This document shows positions 12,134 to 24,089 of a DNA stretch of 64,000 nt, piece after piece. Under the pieces are notes generated by a model. That model was not told the DNA's origin and did not search any database. It saw only the letters and a list, made by a program, of their open reading frames with translations. Source of the DNA: Schistocephalus solidus (taxonomy: Eukaryota > Platyhelminthes > Cestoda > Diphyllobothriidea > Diphyllobothriidae); NCBI GenBank assembly GCA_017591395.1, contig WEDG01004255.1:37490-101489 (forward strand). Reading direction: 5' to 3'. The stretch's first letter is position 1. Each line of letters opens with the position of its first letter. A program made the position numbers and the translations under genes.

Positions 12134-12944
12134 AAACAAGAAAAACGCAAAAATGCTGCCCATCTTGATGCTGTACGTTGTTACAATTGCTGCGATGCCA
12201 TCGCCCGGCGTGAATGTCATCCGTTTCAGCCGATTGGGTGAAAAACCACGAATTGGTGATTTTGACTGTGACAGTCCTGAGGCCCCGGTCTTCTGTCGCT
12301 ATGCCTTCGCTCGCCACAGCAATGAACAGTGCTCCTACCTCGTGACCATGCGTTCTGTCATCCAAGCCCAGGAGCAGTTTACCTTCTGTGCCCAGCCACG
12401 AAAACCAGTCCCTTGTGCCATCTACGCTCCCTATGCTGACCGCCGAACCACCAGCTGCGTCGTGCCACCAATGGAAATCAGCCAGTTTGAGCTTATGATT
12501 ATGTACATTGTGAATCAGGAACAAAAGGCTCGTATAATACAGCTATTGAACCAGAAAAATAAGGGTGAGAAGCTGGATCCTGTGCTGCAGCAAGAGGTCA
12601 GTGCAATCCTTTCAGACAACCTGGACTGGCTTTGCAGTCGAAAATGCGGTAACGAGTCCTGTGAATTCCCTGCCGAACTGGAACTTAATGAGAAATCACG
12701 CGGTGGCATCCCCAGTATGCCTACACTCGTCTCAGATCTGGGTTCAGACGGCAGGAAGTCCAATCTGGCGCGTATCGAGATACCTGTGGGCACACCGGAG
12801 CTGTCGGCCCTCCTGAACAAGAAACTGACTTTCAACTCGGTGGAGGCACCCCTCATACTCAATGTTAACTGCAATAAAAACAACCACTTCTTTCCGGTAT
12901 ATAAAAGAAATTCCGAGCGGAAGGTACTTCCCACCGAACGTTGA
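12134..12944 (+). CDS. Secreted cysteine-rich hypothetical protein
   Basis: Reading frame 12153-12944 encodes 263 residues. I do not recognise the family. Residues 1-15 form a hydrophobic signal-peptide-like segment (MLPILMLYVVTIAA), so secretion or surface display is likely. Ten cysteines (positions 39, 48, 60, 79, 88, 102, 161, 165, 170, 240) suggest a disulphide-bonded extracellular fold. There is an NES glycosylation sequon at 166-168 inside CSRKCGNESCE, and a helix-like glutamine-rich stretch at 110-150. The A-rich context before the ATG (AAAAATG) and the acceptor ending at 12133 support this start. GAAG|GTACTT near 12923 is a possible donor, so the 3' end could be spliced instead; the in-frame TGA is the simplest end. 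Composition differs clearly from flanking AT-rich DNA. Antisense frames here are shadows. Confidence 0.7.
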
Positions 12945-13228
12945 AAAACAGAGAGAGAGAGAGAGAACACGAGAAGCTACACGTTGAGAGAAAATCCTTC
13001 TTCTTATAATTTTTCCTTGTTCTTTGCCTGCATTCCAAGAGACAAGAGTCAGAGATAGAGCAAAAGCACTTACTTCCAGAACTGCGCATTTATTGTACAC
13101 GAGGATCGTGCTCCTTCTATCACTCTTATTCTATTTCATTTACTTTGATAACTTCCTATAGACAGGTGCTCTGCACATGAAAAAAAACTTTAAAAAAATC
13201 AAAGACTTGAATACTCAACTATTTACCT

Positions 13229-13234
13229 AATAAA
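13229..13234 (+). terminator. Polyadenylation signal AATAAA
   Basis: A canonical AATAAA 285 bases after the stop codon of the 12153-12944 gene, in AT-rich sequence. It fits a 3' UTR of about 300 bases. Another AATAAA lies inside the coding region near 12872 and is unlikely to be used. Confidence 0.45.
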
Positions 13235-13719
13235 ATCTCCCTACTGATATGACTTTCTCCGGGGGGAGGTGTGGGAACTTTGCTGTAAGTATTCTTGGCC
13301 CTTCGTAATCTTTACAGTTTTCTGGGTTATTCTCTTCTATTCGCACCAACTAATTCCTCAGTCCACACAAGCCGTGCATCGTTAGAATGTGTATATTCTA
13401 CAAATTTGAGGTACCATTGCGGACTCATGTAACGGAGGAGGAGAATAAAAAGGTTACTCTCAGTAACAAGTCGACTGTTGACGCTATTAGGCGGAGTGAT
13501 TCAGGTAGTTTACTATTTGCATTTAAAACTTGACTTTCAATTCGATCTGGCGCAACAGCGCAGTTCGTTTTACTGATCCACAGGCGGACTGTTGATTCAT
13601 CCGTCAGCCAGAGCGGTCAGCCTCACTGGCTTAAGGTTTTTGCAGGTCCTCTTCAACAGCCATTCAAGACGTACATACGACTTGAATATTTGTCCATATT
13701 ACTGATCGCATTTCACGTT

Positions 13720-14050
13720 GTGAAGGCTGACAGTGTGACGGGGTGATGAAGTATCACAATTGGTTCTCCGCAACTTCGAAAGGAGTCAAGTTTTCAATTT
13801 CGCAGCTACCAAGATAATCCTACCAGAAACAGGTTAAGTCGAGAGGTATTTAAGGCCTAGGCTGCTGATGAAAACTCAGTCAAGCGACACATCGATCTTG
13901 CGTCCGCACTCTGAGTACTGCTCAGTCTCATGTTGACCTGAGTATTTGCTACCCTCTGTAACCATCGCTTGTTCCAATGCGAAGTTCAGCTCATGTGACG
14001 ATGGACTGTTATAGGAGTTCGAAAGCTCCGATGCCTGATCAGTCTCCCCC
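13720..14050 (+). repeat. Family D dispersed repeat, copy 1
   Basis: Similar by eye to 26660-27060. Shared blocks in order are GTGACGGGGTGATGAAGTATCAC, AACTTCGAAAGGAGTCAAG, a GACGATAATC-like block, a TTAAGTCGAGAGG block, CACATCGATCTTGCGTCCGC and GAGTTCGAAAGCTC. No coding potential seen. Confidence 0.5.
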
Positions 14051-14418
14051 TTCCTTGCTCACATCAATATCCCGAAGCAGGCACGTTTGTTCCAATTCGT
14101 GCAGGTATTATCCGCTTCACTACCTACTGCATAGAGCTGATTAATAAAACTTTCATTGTAGTTCGTATGTAAAAGACTAAGCTCATCACAGCGCCATGTT
14201 AAAATGGAACAACAGCGGGAAAATAGTTGGCCGAATTTTCATTTCCTCTAATATCCTTGAACTTGAGAGTATTTTGAAAACCACCCGATACATTGGGGAA
14301 AACAAGTAAGTTTTGTGTGTGAAAACCAATATTTCAGGCTCCTTGAGTGAAGAAAAAACGGTGCGTAGACTGAAGTATACTGTTGCCCTTTCACTGAACG
14401 AGTACTATTTTGATACAT

Positions 14419-14442
14419 CATAAGATCATAAGATCATAAGAT
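14419..14442 (+). repeat. Three tandem CATAAGAT units
   Basis: Exact three-fold tandem of an 8-base unit. It sits at the 3' border of the minus-strand family B copy that follows, like the short tandem tails of some SINEs. Confidence 0.7.
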
Positions 14443-14862
14443 CAAATGTAAGCGTGCGTGTGGTGTGACCCCTAAACGAGCTGCGTGGTAGATGCGCTGA
14501 ACCAACACGGGGGCCAACTCAGGGTGCGCAGGCGTTATTTGGGCTGAGCTCCCATAACAGATGCCGAACATGGCCCGTGTAGGTGCCGGTTCATGCCACA
14601 CCAACCACTTTTATCATTTATGGCTCTCCATGGGATATGATTCACCTGCGCCCGACCCCGCCTCTGTCCTCTTGACTCGGTCTTCACACCGGGTACAGGC
14701 AAGTAAGGGAAGAGAGAGTGCGGTAGATGCACTGCAAGTATACTATAAATTAAAACTAATTTGCGCACAAGTCGCCGTCCTTGAACCACTCTTCTGTGAA
14801 GCATACGGTGGGCATCGTTGGACTACGACGGTTGAACTGACGCATGTGTGTGTGTGTGGTCG
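14443..14862 (-). repeat. Family B dispersed repeat, reverse orientation
   Basis: Read on the minus strand it runs from a CA/TG microsatellite (14845-14862) through the TTCGACCGTCG-like head, GACGGCGACTTGTGCGC, a GCACTCTCTC tract, the GTGTGAAGACCGAGTCAAGA segment and a 3' end with GCCCCCGTGTTGGTTCAGCG and GTTTAGGGGTCACACC. The tandem CATAAGAT tail follows. Compared with the 61-kb copy it is one of the most complete. Open frames of 89-144 codons here are repeat-derived. Confidence 0.7.
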
Positions 14863-14939
14863 GCCCAGTGCGTGCGTTTGTGCACCCCATTGATGACAAG
14901 TTTGGTGAGTTCTTCACACCTCCACACATTTGCATCCAG

Positions 14940-15060
14940 TCACGGGTGTGTGTGTTGTGTGGACTGGCTGATTGGTGGTCTGAGAGTCAAGAAGCGATGG
15001 CGCCTTCTAAACGTTACCTCTGGCTATCTCACACATGTGAGATGTAAGCCGTTCAACCCC
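14940..15060 (+). repeat. Family C repeat, copy 1
   Basis: Contains GTGTGGACTGGCTGATTGGT, GGTCTGAGAGTCAAGAAGCG, ATGGCGCCTTCTAAACGT and CTCACACATGTGAGATGTA. The last is a palindromic segment. Similar sequences occur at 15330-15440 and 36365-36455. Confidence 0.6.
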
Positions 15061-15079
15061 ATGTTGTGTTTAAGCCTCG

Positions 15080-15290
15080 TGCTTGTGTTTGGGAGGCCAG
15101 GTCCTGCACGTAGAACACGTAGACGAGGTCATCAGCAGCTGTGCCCACCTCCGCATCAGACAACTGTCTGGCTTGGACAGTGGTCTGATTGTGGGGGTGG
15201 GGGAGAGAGTGAGGTCGATGGCTCAGCGCATTTACCCCACTATAAACAACCTGACGCTTTTGAAGATATCAGGGTGGGCTAAAAGCCGTG
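15080..15290 (+). repeat. Family C-associated segment
   Basis: Contains GTGAGGTCGATGGCTCAGCG followed by CATTTACCCC, which closely matches GTGAGAATGGCTCAGCGCAT near 39860. It lies between two family C copies, so it may be the internal part of a longer element. Confidence 0.4.
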
Positions 15291-15329
15291 GCTTGGAAGG
15301 TTGCCAACTGACGGGATAACTCGGACCGC

Positions 15330-15440
15330 GTGGTCAGCCCAATGTGTGTTTCGTGTGGATTGGCTGACTGCCGGACGGAGAGTCAGACTGCAATGGCTCC
15401 TTCTTAATGTGGCCTTTCTGGCTTTCCCACTGCGTGGGAT
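15330..15440 (+). repeat. Family C repeat, copy 2
   Basis: Same order of blocks as the copy at 14940: GTGTGGATTGGCTGACTG, GGAGAGTCAGACTGC, AATGGCTCCTTCTTAATGTGG and TTTCCCACTGCGTGGGAT. The last is again a short palindrome. Confidence 0.6.
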
Positions 15441-15444
15441 CCTA

Positions 15445-15695
15445 GGCAGATGTAGTGGCACCCCACGGGCTGCTCCGGCCGCGCCAGCCACCTGCGCCCT
15501 CTCCCATCTCCGGTCTTCTTGACTCTGTCATGACGCTGGTCATAGGTGGGGGAGGAGGAGAGAGTGCGGTAGCTGAAGCGCAAGGCTACTATCACTTAAC
15601 ACTAATCCACGCGCAAGTCACCGTCTCTGCACCACCCTTCCGTGGAGAATACGGTTTACATCGTCGAAATCAACGGTCGAACTATCGTGTGCAAT
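15445..15695 (-). repeat. Family B dispersed repeat, reverse orientation
   Basis: Minus-strand copy. The reverse of the TTCGACCGT head ends near 15680. CACCGTCTCTGCACCACCC, AGAGAGTGCGGTAG, GTCTTCTTGACTCTGTC and GCCGCGCCAGCCACCTGCG are all recognisable. It directly follows a family C repeat, giving a B-C-C-B cluster between 14.4 and 15.7 kb. Confidence 0.7.
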
Positions 15696-16577
15696 TGATT
15701 AAACTTTGGTGATATCTTTACAAACGCTAATGCCTTGTTCCAGAAAGCATGTGAGTCGGTACTACATGGACCTAAACAAAAGCTGCCGTGTGTGTTTATT
15801 GCCCTGTTGCCTTTCAGCATCCCATAATGGACTTAAAGCCAAGGAACGGACACCCATAATTCGTAGTTATTATACTCGAAGTACAATGGATCAACAGAAA
15901 TATGCGTCAACAATCGCATGAAGGCGTAGTATTTAGCTGCCGATTAGAAGGCAGGCACAGCAACAGCGTCTTTTATGTCCACATTTCATTGACGAAGATG
16001 AAATTGTGTACATGAATGCGTTTCTGAATAACGGAAAAATGTGCCATTCAGAAAGCCAATTGCTGCAATACAGGTCCGTAACTGCTATTTGCATACGAAT
16101 ACATGCGGTCGTAGCTTCATAATATGAGCGACTCAGGGTAACATTATTTTCGTGCACTCTCTGATTGATGAAAACTGCAGTTTTCTAACAAACACGACCG
16201 CATTTGTTCAACTTAATGTGCATGGCTGTTTAGACTAATTGTCTAGCGTCCCTGCAAGAATACTGTCTAGTAGTCTAAGCAAAGAGGATTTTTAGTAGAA
16301 GTAAACAGCATGACACTCTGAAATGCTCTTATTTTAGTAACTGTTGTGCATCAAGTTTGTTGAATACACTCAACCATTTTTTCACATAATCAGTCGAATT
16401 TTGTTATGCAGTAAATTATTGTTTAGTCTCTGATCATTTTTAAAAAACACCTTCTACTGTGGCTTTTTTTAACATATAAAATACTTGAAACGGAGTAGAC
16501 TTGTTTACTTCTAACATTGTTTTGGCAGTCTTAAGAAAAAAATTCCTGCCTAACGGTGCTATGCGTTACTGCCTACA

Positions 16578-16785
16578 AATCGAGAGTTCGACCGTCAAAG
16601 TCTGAAGGTCTCCACCATATGCTCCACAGCAGTGTGGTGCAGGGACGGTGACTTACGCCTGGATTATAGTGACCTGCACTGCATCGACCTCACTCGCTGT
16701 TCCACTCCCCCCGACTGGACCCAGCTTCAAGACAGTGTCATGAAGACCGGAGATGGGAGCGGGCTAAAATCCACAAGGCTCAAGA
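16578..16785 (+). repeat. Family B dispersed repeat, truncated
   Basis: Begins with GAGAGTTCGACCGTCAAAG and runs through CTCCACAGCAGTGTGGTGCA (a perfect stem, CCACA/TGTGG), GGGACGGTGACTTACGCC and a diverged AAGACAGTGTCATGAAGACC. The 3' third present at 61 kb is missing. Confidence 0.7.
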
Positions 16786-16789
16786 CGGA

Positions 16790-18795
16790 CATATAATAGG
16801 TTTTTTTACCACTGAATGAAACGTAAACTTGAAATAATGATGTTCACATGCAATGAAATGGAACCGAAAAGGTTAGATCGGTTCCGATTCCTTATTCGTG
16901 GTTTTGTCTAGGTTCCAACAACCTTACACCTAAGAATGGTGGTAAATCTCATGAAAAACTCTTTGCTTTGGAAATTCAGCAGAGTCAATACATAGTGTTA
17001 ATTTAATAAACCCGGACATCTTCATGAGCCCTGTAACCTAGAAAGCCACTGGTGGGTCACGATGTTCGTTAGTTAATGTACTGAGGTTGGGACAAGGCAA
17101 ACGAAATTTTAAACCGAGTTAATTCAAAACTAGTTTTCGTATACTTGATAGGAGACAAAAAAAACATGCATATGGAATGTTAGACGGGTGCTCACCGACC
17201 GGTTACGGAACTCACCCGAAATGGTGCCAGATGGGTGGGTGTTACTCCAATTCTACGCTCCAGTTATCTGATCAAAATTGACGGAAAGAACAACCCTCAG
17301 TCAAATTCTGGAAGTAAATGGGTCCATCGCGGTTGCTGAGATGCGGGTAAGGTGCATCATCACAGACGATATTGGTCTGGCCAAGCACAAGGCAATGAGT
17401 GGCATATAATGAGTCCAGTGAGCAGGAATTTCCAGGCTCTTAAGAGTGCTTGACGAAGCCACTGCCCAAAACGTCAGATATAATATAAACTTCGCCCACT
17501 GAATGATTTCGGAAGCGGTCTGTTTGAGCCAAAAACCGGAAATAAAACATCTCAACACAGGCTTATAATACAAGAACTGATCTACAGGTGTTTATAGGCA
17601 ACCTAATGCGTTTAGTTGAGTCAGCATTGCGAACGATGGTTAAATTTATCCACTGGTAGCATTAAAGTTGTTGCCACCCACACGGCGTGAAGGTACGATG
17701 AAATGACGCTAGGCTGACAAACGCAAATGGCCTTTAATTTAATTAAAATAAGCTATAAGATAGCTTATGAGCTTTATTAGAGGCCAAACCACTAGGTCGC
17801 AGGAAGTGTTTAAAAGAGGGCCGAGTCAGTGAAAATTCACCTCTTGTATTTGATCATAACCGAAGCCAAGGTCAGGTTGTAAATCGTAGGAATCAAGCAT
17901 AACCTCAATGTTGGACTGGTAGCGTTTTGCATAGCTTGTTTGGTTCATCTTCGGAGAAAAACAAAGTCGGTTAAGTTATTATCTGCATAAAGCAGTGTAG
18001 GAAATCTACCTTTCTCCCACCAGTTCTCCTGATGGACGTTGTCCTGAAAAGGGGACAGAAAAACAAATTTCTGCGGCCTAATGAGAAAGCAAGGGTTTGT
18101 CCAAAAATTCTCGTGACATGGAATTGCAGACAGAGGACTAAAGGTCGCCAATAGCATTAATATATATTTACTTCCCAAGTTTCCATTTGTGAAATTGTTA
18201 CAGAAAAAAGCTTTCCCTAGATTTTAGGAAATACGTTTCGATCTGTAAACTTTTTATTCATTGATTGGCTTATTTGAAAATCTGGGGGACTGTTGCAGTA
18301 TTCTCTCTCTCCCCATGGAGTAGTCGCAATTAGGAAATGTGCTGGTTTATTTGCGCGTACCAAGAGAACGCAATCATCTGACCAACTTCAAGACTACGAC
18401 ATTTTATAAACGTCCTCTCTGAAGTTCACATATTTCTGGTTGCATATTAGCATTTTATCTGTTATATTGCCAACGATCGGTAGCCCAGAGATTAATATAA
18501 GTCAAAGCGGTCACTTGCATGACGAGCGAAACTGGCATTGAGTTGGAGCCGTTCAGTTATATTCTCAAATCACATTGATGTTACATATGCAAGAAGCTAA
18601 AACGTCGCACATCTTGAAGACACGCGAGAAGTACATTTTCTGGTGTGCAACGCACCAGCATCATACAATTCTTTCTCAAAATCAGTATAATAAACGGAAC
18701 AGCCAAAAAAGTGATATGTATTTCAGTTAATCTTTTGCCGACTACATCACTTCCAATATGCGGTCAAAAATGGGAACCCAATTTACTCATTTTCG
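16790..18795. other. No gene recognised
   Basis: Two minus-strand open frames (17301-17573, 17945-18178) lack domains and clear splice sites. No match to the named repeat families was seen. Confidence 0.35.
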
Positions 18796-18799
18796 AATA

Positions 18800-18985
18800 C
18801 CATGACCATCGAAGACAACGGAGACTGGAATGGACATTTGTGGCTATTAAGCCGTCATCAGCCAGCCATACTGAACCTGAGCTGTGGCGAGATCCGAGGC
18901 GCTAACTCGTGACATGTTGGCTAGAAGTGTCAATCTCTGCGCCACGAGCTTGTTACGTTGTCCGCTTTGATCGGAAATACAATTT
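18800..18985 (-). repeat. SINE family A, minus strand, diverged
   Basis: On the plus strand the SINE body is read in reverse: GGACATTTGTGGCTATTAAG, then CCGTCATCAGCCAGCCATAC. It is followed by a poorly preserved tRNA-like part ending in CGCCACGAGC and then CTTTGATCGGAA. Confidence 0.6.
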
Positions 18986-19784
18986 TCGAATATCTAATAC
19001 TAAGAACCTTCTTTCCTTTATAATCCACAATGGCTGACATATAAGGAATTTATGTACGATAGGTTTTTTTTCGAAAAGGTGGCTTTCATAACTTGATGAA
19101 GGCCTTGACGTTCAATCTGCATGCATATTTCTAAACGTCTGGATAATAATCCATCGAATTATAATAGTGTTCCACTTTCTATTTAGAATTTTAACTCGAG
19201 GGAACCCAGACTAGTGAGTTAACCCGTTTTACATGGTCACGTCTACAGTTAAATTAACGATTTCTAAAGTTATCGATTTGAGATTTGTCAACAAATGTTC
19301 CAGAGTGGTCATTTATTCATGACGGGATAGATGGTTTTTGATTAAACACTGAACGCTATAAAGGTCCGTTTAAGAGGAAAAAATTACTTTCGAAGGTAGA
19401 ACAAGATATTTCACATATTTTCATGTGTGCATTCTCCGGCCATGCCATAAATTCATTGCATTTGTTTCTTTTGATAGTAATATGAACTCTAAATTTCAGA
19501 TGACTAATGAGCGATTGTCATCGCAGAACCATTCACAGTGGCTCAGCCGAATAAAAGTGGATTATGTCCACCGCGGGGTATCACCAGTGAAGCTATTTTA
19601 TTATGCGGCAGTCGCACTGACCTGCTGTCAATCATTTGAACTCAGTCATACCCACGCAGTTTAAACCCTCGGGCAATTAAATGAACATTGCTTGACCAGC
19701 AGTTTTTCTCACCTAATGCAGACATATATATTTATATATGTAACAACTCACATCAGGAGCTCCCAAACGGGCATCGACAGAATG

Positions 19785-20060
19785 CCATTACTAACAAAGA
19801 CACGGGAAACTGAGATGATCATTTCCAGCTTATGAGGCGTCATCAGCCAGCCATTAGGAACTCGAGGTTTTGCAAACTCTGCGGCTCGAACCCACGACCT
19901 GTGGGTCAGAAATCCAACGTCTTTACCATTGAGCCATGGGCTCGTTTTCCTGTCGGTTGTGATCGGATGTATTAACATTCATGTCAGTGGGGCGCTCACT
20001 GATCGCATCATGGGATAAACTTGTCGCATTGTGCCTTGAGACTCTCTCTCTCGACCATTG
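19785..20060 (-). repeat. SINE family A with tRNA-like head
   Basis: Clear tRNA-derived SINE on the minus strand. The head reads GCCCATGGCTCAATGGTAAA (A-box-like, about 19922-19941), then GGTCGTGGGTTCGAGCC (B-box-like, 19883-19899; consensus GGTTCGANNCC). The body follows (TGGCTGATGACGCCTCATAAG). Beyond the head, at 19950-20060, is the recurring TGTCGGTTGTGATCGG and GGCGCTCACTGATC module. The presence of both internal RNA polymerase III boxes is the main evidence. Confidence 0.75.
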
Positions 20061-22505
20061 CTTGGCCAGTAAGCCAGAAGTCACAAGAAATGACACCTTC
20101 CCTACATAAGCTCTGGTTTCTTTGAATCCTTAGCATGTATTTACCGCATTTTTGCACATATTGGATTAAGCGTTCCTTTGTTCGATTATTTATACAGTAG
20201 CATATAGGTATATGTATATTTAAAACACTACTTCACTATCCTTCCTACCGTAATGTAATGTGTCATACTAAAACAACCTTAATCCCTTCGGTGCCTGGCT
20301 TATTACATTGCTAAACAAAAGTACGCAGTTTATTTCCTAAAATAAATGTCGTTAGGAACTGCCACCCAAACTCAGCACAATTATTTTTGCACAAACCGTG
20401 GGTTTTTTTCAGGAAAATTACGGTAATAAGCAATGTTGAATACCTGTACCAATTTGCAATGCCTGTTATTTGCATAATTTTAACTAAAGACTCCTTTCTG
20501 AGTTACCAGCAGGGTCATGTTTATTCGTACCAATCTTTAAAAATCCATCATATTTTAGAATTTACTCTCAAAGTACTTCGCCAGTTATTTTTATTACATT
20601 AGGAAGGAAGTAATAGATAATTTGACGTCATAACTTCCTTCGCGGGTGCCTTAAGACTTTTAAATGCACGAGTCCTGAATCGATACACCAGGTCTCAAAA
20701 TAATTTTTACTTTTTAAATGCAAGAGAGAAGAATGTAATCACTGATCTGCGGGTAATCTACGGCCTTCAGGTGTTTACTAGGTGGCAAAATAATGATATA
20801 CTGGTAAACGGAAGTTCCAGGAAAAAAATACGATTTACTAACAAACCACACAGTACTTACAGGTGTGTTGGAGTAAAGTTATAGGGAGCATTGATAACGT
20901 GAGACATAAAGGCACTTTTTAAAAATGGATACTGCATGCAGCAACAGTATCACACTACGTCGTTTAAATAGAGACTTCTGCTTTCGGAAGCTGAATGTGG
21001 CATCGAATGATTGAGCAACTCTACCAACCTTGGTAGGAGAGTTCAAAGAATGGCAACGCGATGGCAATAAAATGAAATTTATAGAACCACATTTATCGTT
21101 CAAAAGAGCCAGATTTTTAGCCATTAAATGCCTTCCTATCTACGCCTACTTACACGCCAACAGAACCCTATCCATCGTGTTCGTCAGGCTGAGCATTCTT
21201 TGCCGGGTTAGAAAGGTCGTAGTGGCATTCTTTTTCCTGAAGTCCGTTACGTTGGTGAATTAGTTCCTATAGCGCCTATCTTAAAAGTCAACAGGCATGA
21301 TCAAGTCTACTCCCTTTATGGAAAATCTGACCATATAAACTGCACTTAAAATTATTTAGTTCCAAGTGTTTGGGTTCGGCCTCCATCGTTTTAAAATTTT
21401 GGAGCTATTTTTCTTTTAAAGGCAACGCATTCATTTTAACTGCCTTGACAACATTCACTTGTAAGGGTCGTCAAATGAAATCCGTATATGGACTCTCCTG
21501 TTTATCACGCAAATTTCAAGAGTACCATGAAAGCACTTGTGAGTACGTTTAGGTCACCTTCTTGTAGTTGTTGTGACTATCGTTGAACTATGAAAATGCT
21601 AGTTCCATCTATTCCGGCCTTTAGTTCAACTTCCTCCGATTATATCTGTGCTGCATCGGATGATGCAAGTGTGAAAATCAAGTTAAGTACGTGACTACCG
21701 ATATAAATAACTTGAAATATTCCTTTAGATCCAGAAAGAGCAACCTGGTGAATGAGTTGTGATCTAAGATTGCCACAGAGACTCTTTGAGTGACAGAGAG
21801 TAGCCGTAATCTTCTGAGTAAACATCAAGGTCAGACACAGCCCTGCAGTACATATTTAATAGTGATTTGTTATATGCAGCTAATGTAGACATCAGGGCAA
21901 GCACGTGTTCACTCTGTTGCAGAGTCATTTACGTATGAATTGCACAAGATTCACATAGGTTGCCCGCCTTCTGTGTACGACTGGAGAGATACAAAGTGAC
22001 TAAAGCAATTTACTCCATGATATCCTTAGTGGTTGTTTGGAACACTTGAATTAAATCCCGAATACGCTGTAGTGTGAAAAGAACGATTAACATGCAAGAA
22101 ATTATCCTGTTTACAATTATGAAAAGAAAAATACAGAGATAAAATGACCTTCACTGAGCCAGGGCACAGTTTGGATGCCCTTTTATTGTTGCTGCACCTA
22201 TTTTCATTTTAACGGAAAATAAAAGACACCAAATTACTAATTTGGCGGATAAACGGGATATACTGAATTTACCAAAACGCTATCTTTCCACCTCCTTCTA
22301 ATTATGACCCCGAACATTTACCAAAACGGAAATTCAGGCTTTGGTGAAAGAAGAAAACAACTTATTCTGTAGTTTCAATTTTCTACTGAAATATCGAAAA
22401 GAAAAGAGCCACATATAGTTCAAAACTGAACGTTCGACTTTTGTCCAGGGATTGGTCAAGGGAATATGAACATAGCTTTAGTATCGGAGGCATTGCCATA
22501 AATTC
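20060..22505. other. No gene recognised
   Basis: AT-rich sequence with scattered 60-80 codon open frames but no domain, repeat or convincing splice pattern. Confidence 0.35.
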
Positions 22506-22509
22506 CGGC

Positions 22510-22645
22510 TAAGGGGTCAGGGTTAAGGTAAGGTTTTGTTTAATATTACAGGTAAGGTAAGGTTAAAGGTAAGTGCTAGGGTTGGGGTTAGGGATACGGT
22601 TAATGAGACTATGGTTAGGGTAAATGTTTGGTTTAAAGTTAACAT
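22510..22645 (+). repeat. Interstitial telomere-like block
   Basis: Degenerate TTAGGG/GGTTAAGG units on the plus strand over about 135 bases, with exact stretches such as GCTAGGGTTGGGGTTAGGG and ATGGTTAGGG. Flatworm telomeres are TTAGGG repeats, so this resembles a decayed internal telomere array. The open frames here (VRVNVWFKVN, and antisense LTLTPTLALT) come from the repeat. Confidence 0.65.
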
Positions 22646-23489
22646 ACGGCCTTTGCTCTGCTGGGAATATGACAGCGCAAGGCCGCATCCCGTACTGGGG
22701 GAGACTGCCGGTTCCATTTCCGACCTTTCGAAGTGCTGAGAATCAACTGCTGATCGCAGCGTCTGTTTTAAATGTTTCAAGGCGGTTTAAACCTCAACAG
22801 TTTTCATTTTACCTGCTATTTCTCTTAGCACATTGCTGTTTGAACGTTATGCCGTAGGGAAAGTAGTATTTTCAGGTCCAGGATACCTGATTTTTCAGCA
22901 ACCATCTGTATGTTTTCTTACCTGGAAACGAACAAGGCTCTTATCCGCTGACAATTATATGGACTGCACTGTCAATGTAAACAGGTGACAAATGCCAGCT
23001 TAAGGTTCCAATCTGCACCACCCCACCCCCACGTTAGAGCCCGGATGCCAAAGAGGAAGGACACTTTTACAGATGCGCTAGCAGTGGCGCCCGCATCTAC
23101 TGCGAGGCCGCTTGGTTTACTTTACCATTTCAGATATTTTGATAGTGGTCACTTTAAGAACGGCCACTTAGCCCCTGAAATTTCCTCCCCAGTCTCTTTA
23201 CCACGTGCCGGTGATGCAGTGTTGCCCACTTGGGCCTTTCACCGTAAGCGGTCCCCGTAGGCAACCGGCTACAAGGCACTTACTAGAAATCGCCTCGAGA
23301 TCGCAATAGTTGCGGACGTCTGGGAGGCTGTGATCACAATGTAAGCTCACATGTAACATTCGCGGTCGTCCTTGGCCAGGGTTGCTATCTTTAATCAAGC
23401 GCACTGCAAGTACTTGCGAGGTCTCTGTCTCTGTCACAGTTCATGAGAGCAGGGGGATGGCCCTGTACCTGCAGGTAAGCCTCGTTGTT

Positions 23490-23700
23490 TTTGGCGGATG
23501 GACACCTCACCGATCGGTTTCAGGGCTCAGGCGTCCCGTTCTTCCTTGGGACTAACTCTCGAGCCACAAACAGTCGGACCCACAAGTCAACGAACGCGGA
23601 TTCGAGCCTCGAGTGGTGCACCACTTGGGGTTGGGTATGGCTGGATGATGGTGGCTAATAAGCCACAAATGGCCATTCCAGTATCCTTTTTCTTTGCTGC
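23490..23700 (+). repeat. SINE family A, plus strand
   Basis: Runs from CTCACCGATCGGTTTCAGGG (tail module) through a diverged tRNA-like head with the B box as GCGGATTCGAGCC, GTGGTGCACCACTTGGGG, then the body GTATGGCTGGATGATGGTGG, CTAATAAGCCACAAATGGCC and ATTCCAGTATCC. Confidence 0.7.
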
Positions 23701-24089
23701 AATGTTCGTAAGCTTAAATGCTTATTTTCGGGGATTCAGGGCTAACCATTGAAGATATAAGATGACACTTTCCCAGCAAAAATTGCCTAATTACCGAATC
23801 TGCAACTGCTCTTCACTGACGTTTGAGGATAGGGTCACGGTGTAGGCCCAGTGGAGAGGGACTTCGGAAATCACAACGCCCTAGCGATCATAATTGCGTT
23901 CTTATAGCAGTTTTGAGAAATCTTGCCAAACCATCTAATTCACTGTGTAAGTTAGGTGGTGAAGCGATGCCACCAAGGCAGAATACACAAGTGTGAAAGC
24001 CTATTTTATGAAATTTTCATTTATCCTTTCTGCAGGCAGTCATGTATATTTTGTAACCACATAGGTGTATATATATATATGGGTATATA

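Noticed and set aside
12039..13100. Antisense and shifted frames over the 12153-12944 gene
   Set aside because: Shadow frames; the sense frame alone has a signal peptide, acceptor and coherent cysteine pattern.
14561..15712. Plus-strand frames of 70-144 codons
   Set aside because: They lie inside family B and C repeats, partly antisense to them, with microsatellite-encoded residues.
19875..19945. Functional tRNA gene on the minus strand
   Set aside because: A and B boxes are present, but acceptor-stem pairing is poor and the same sequence heads many SINE copies.
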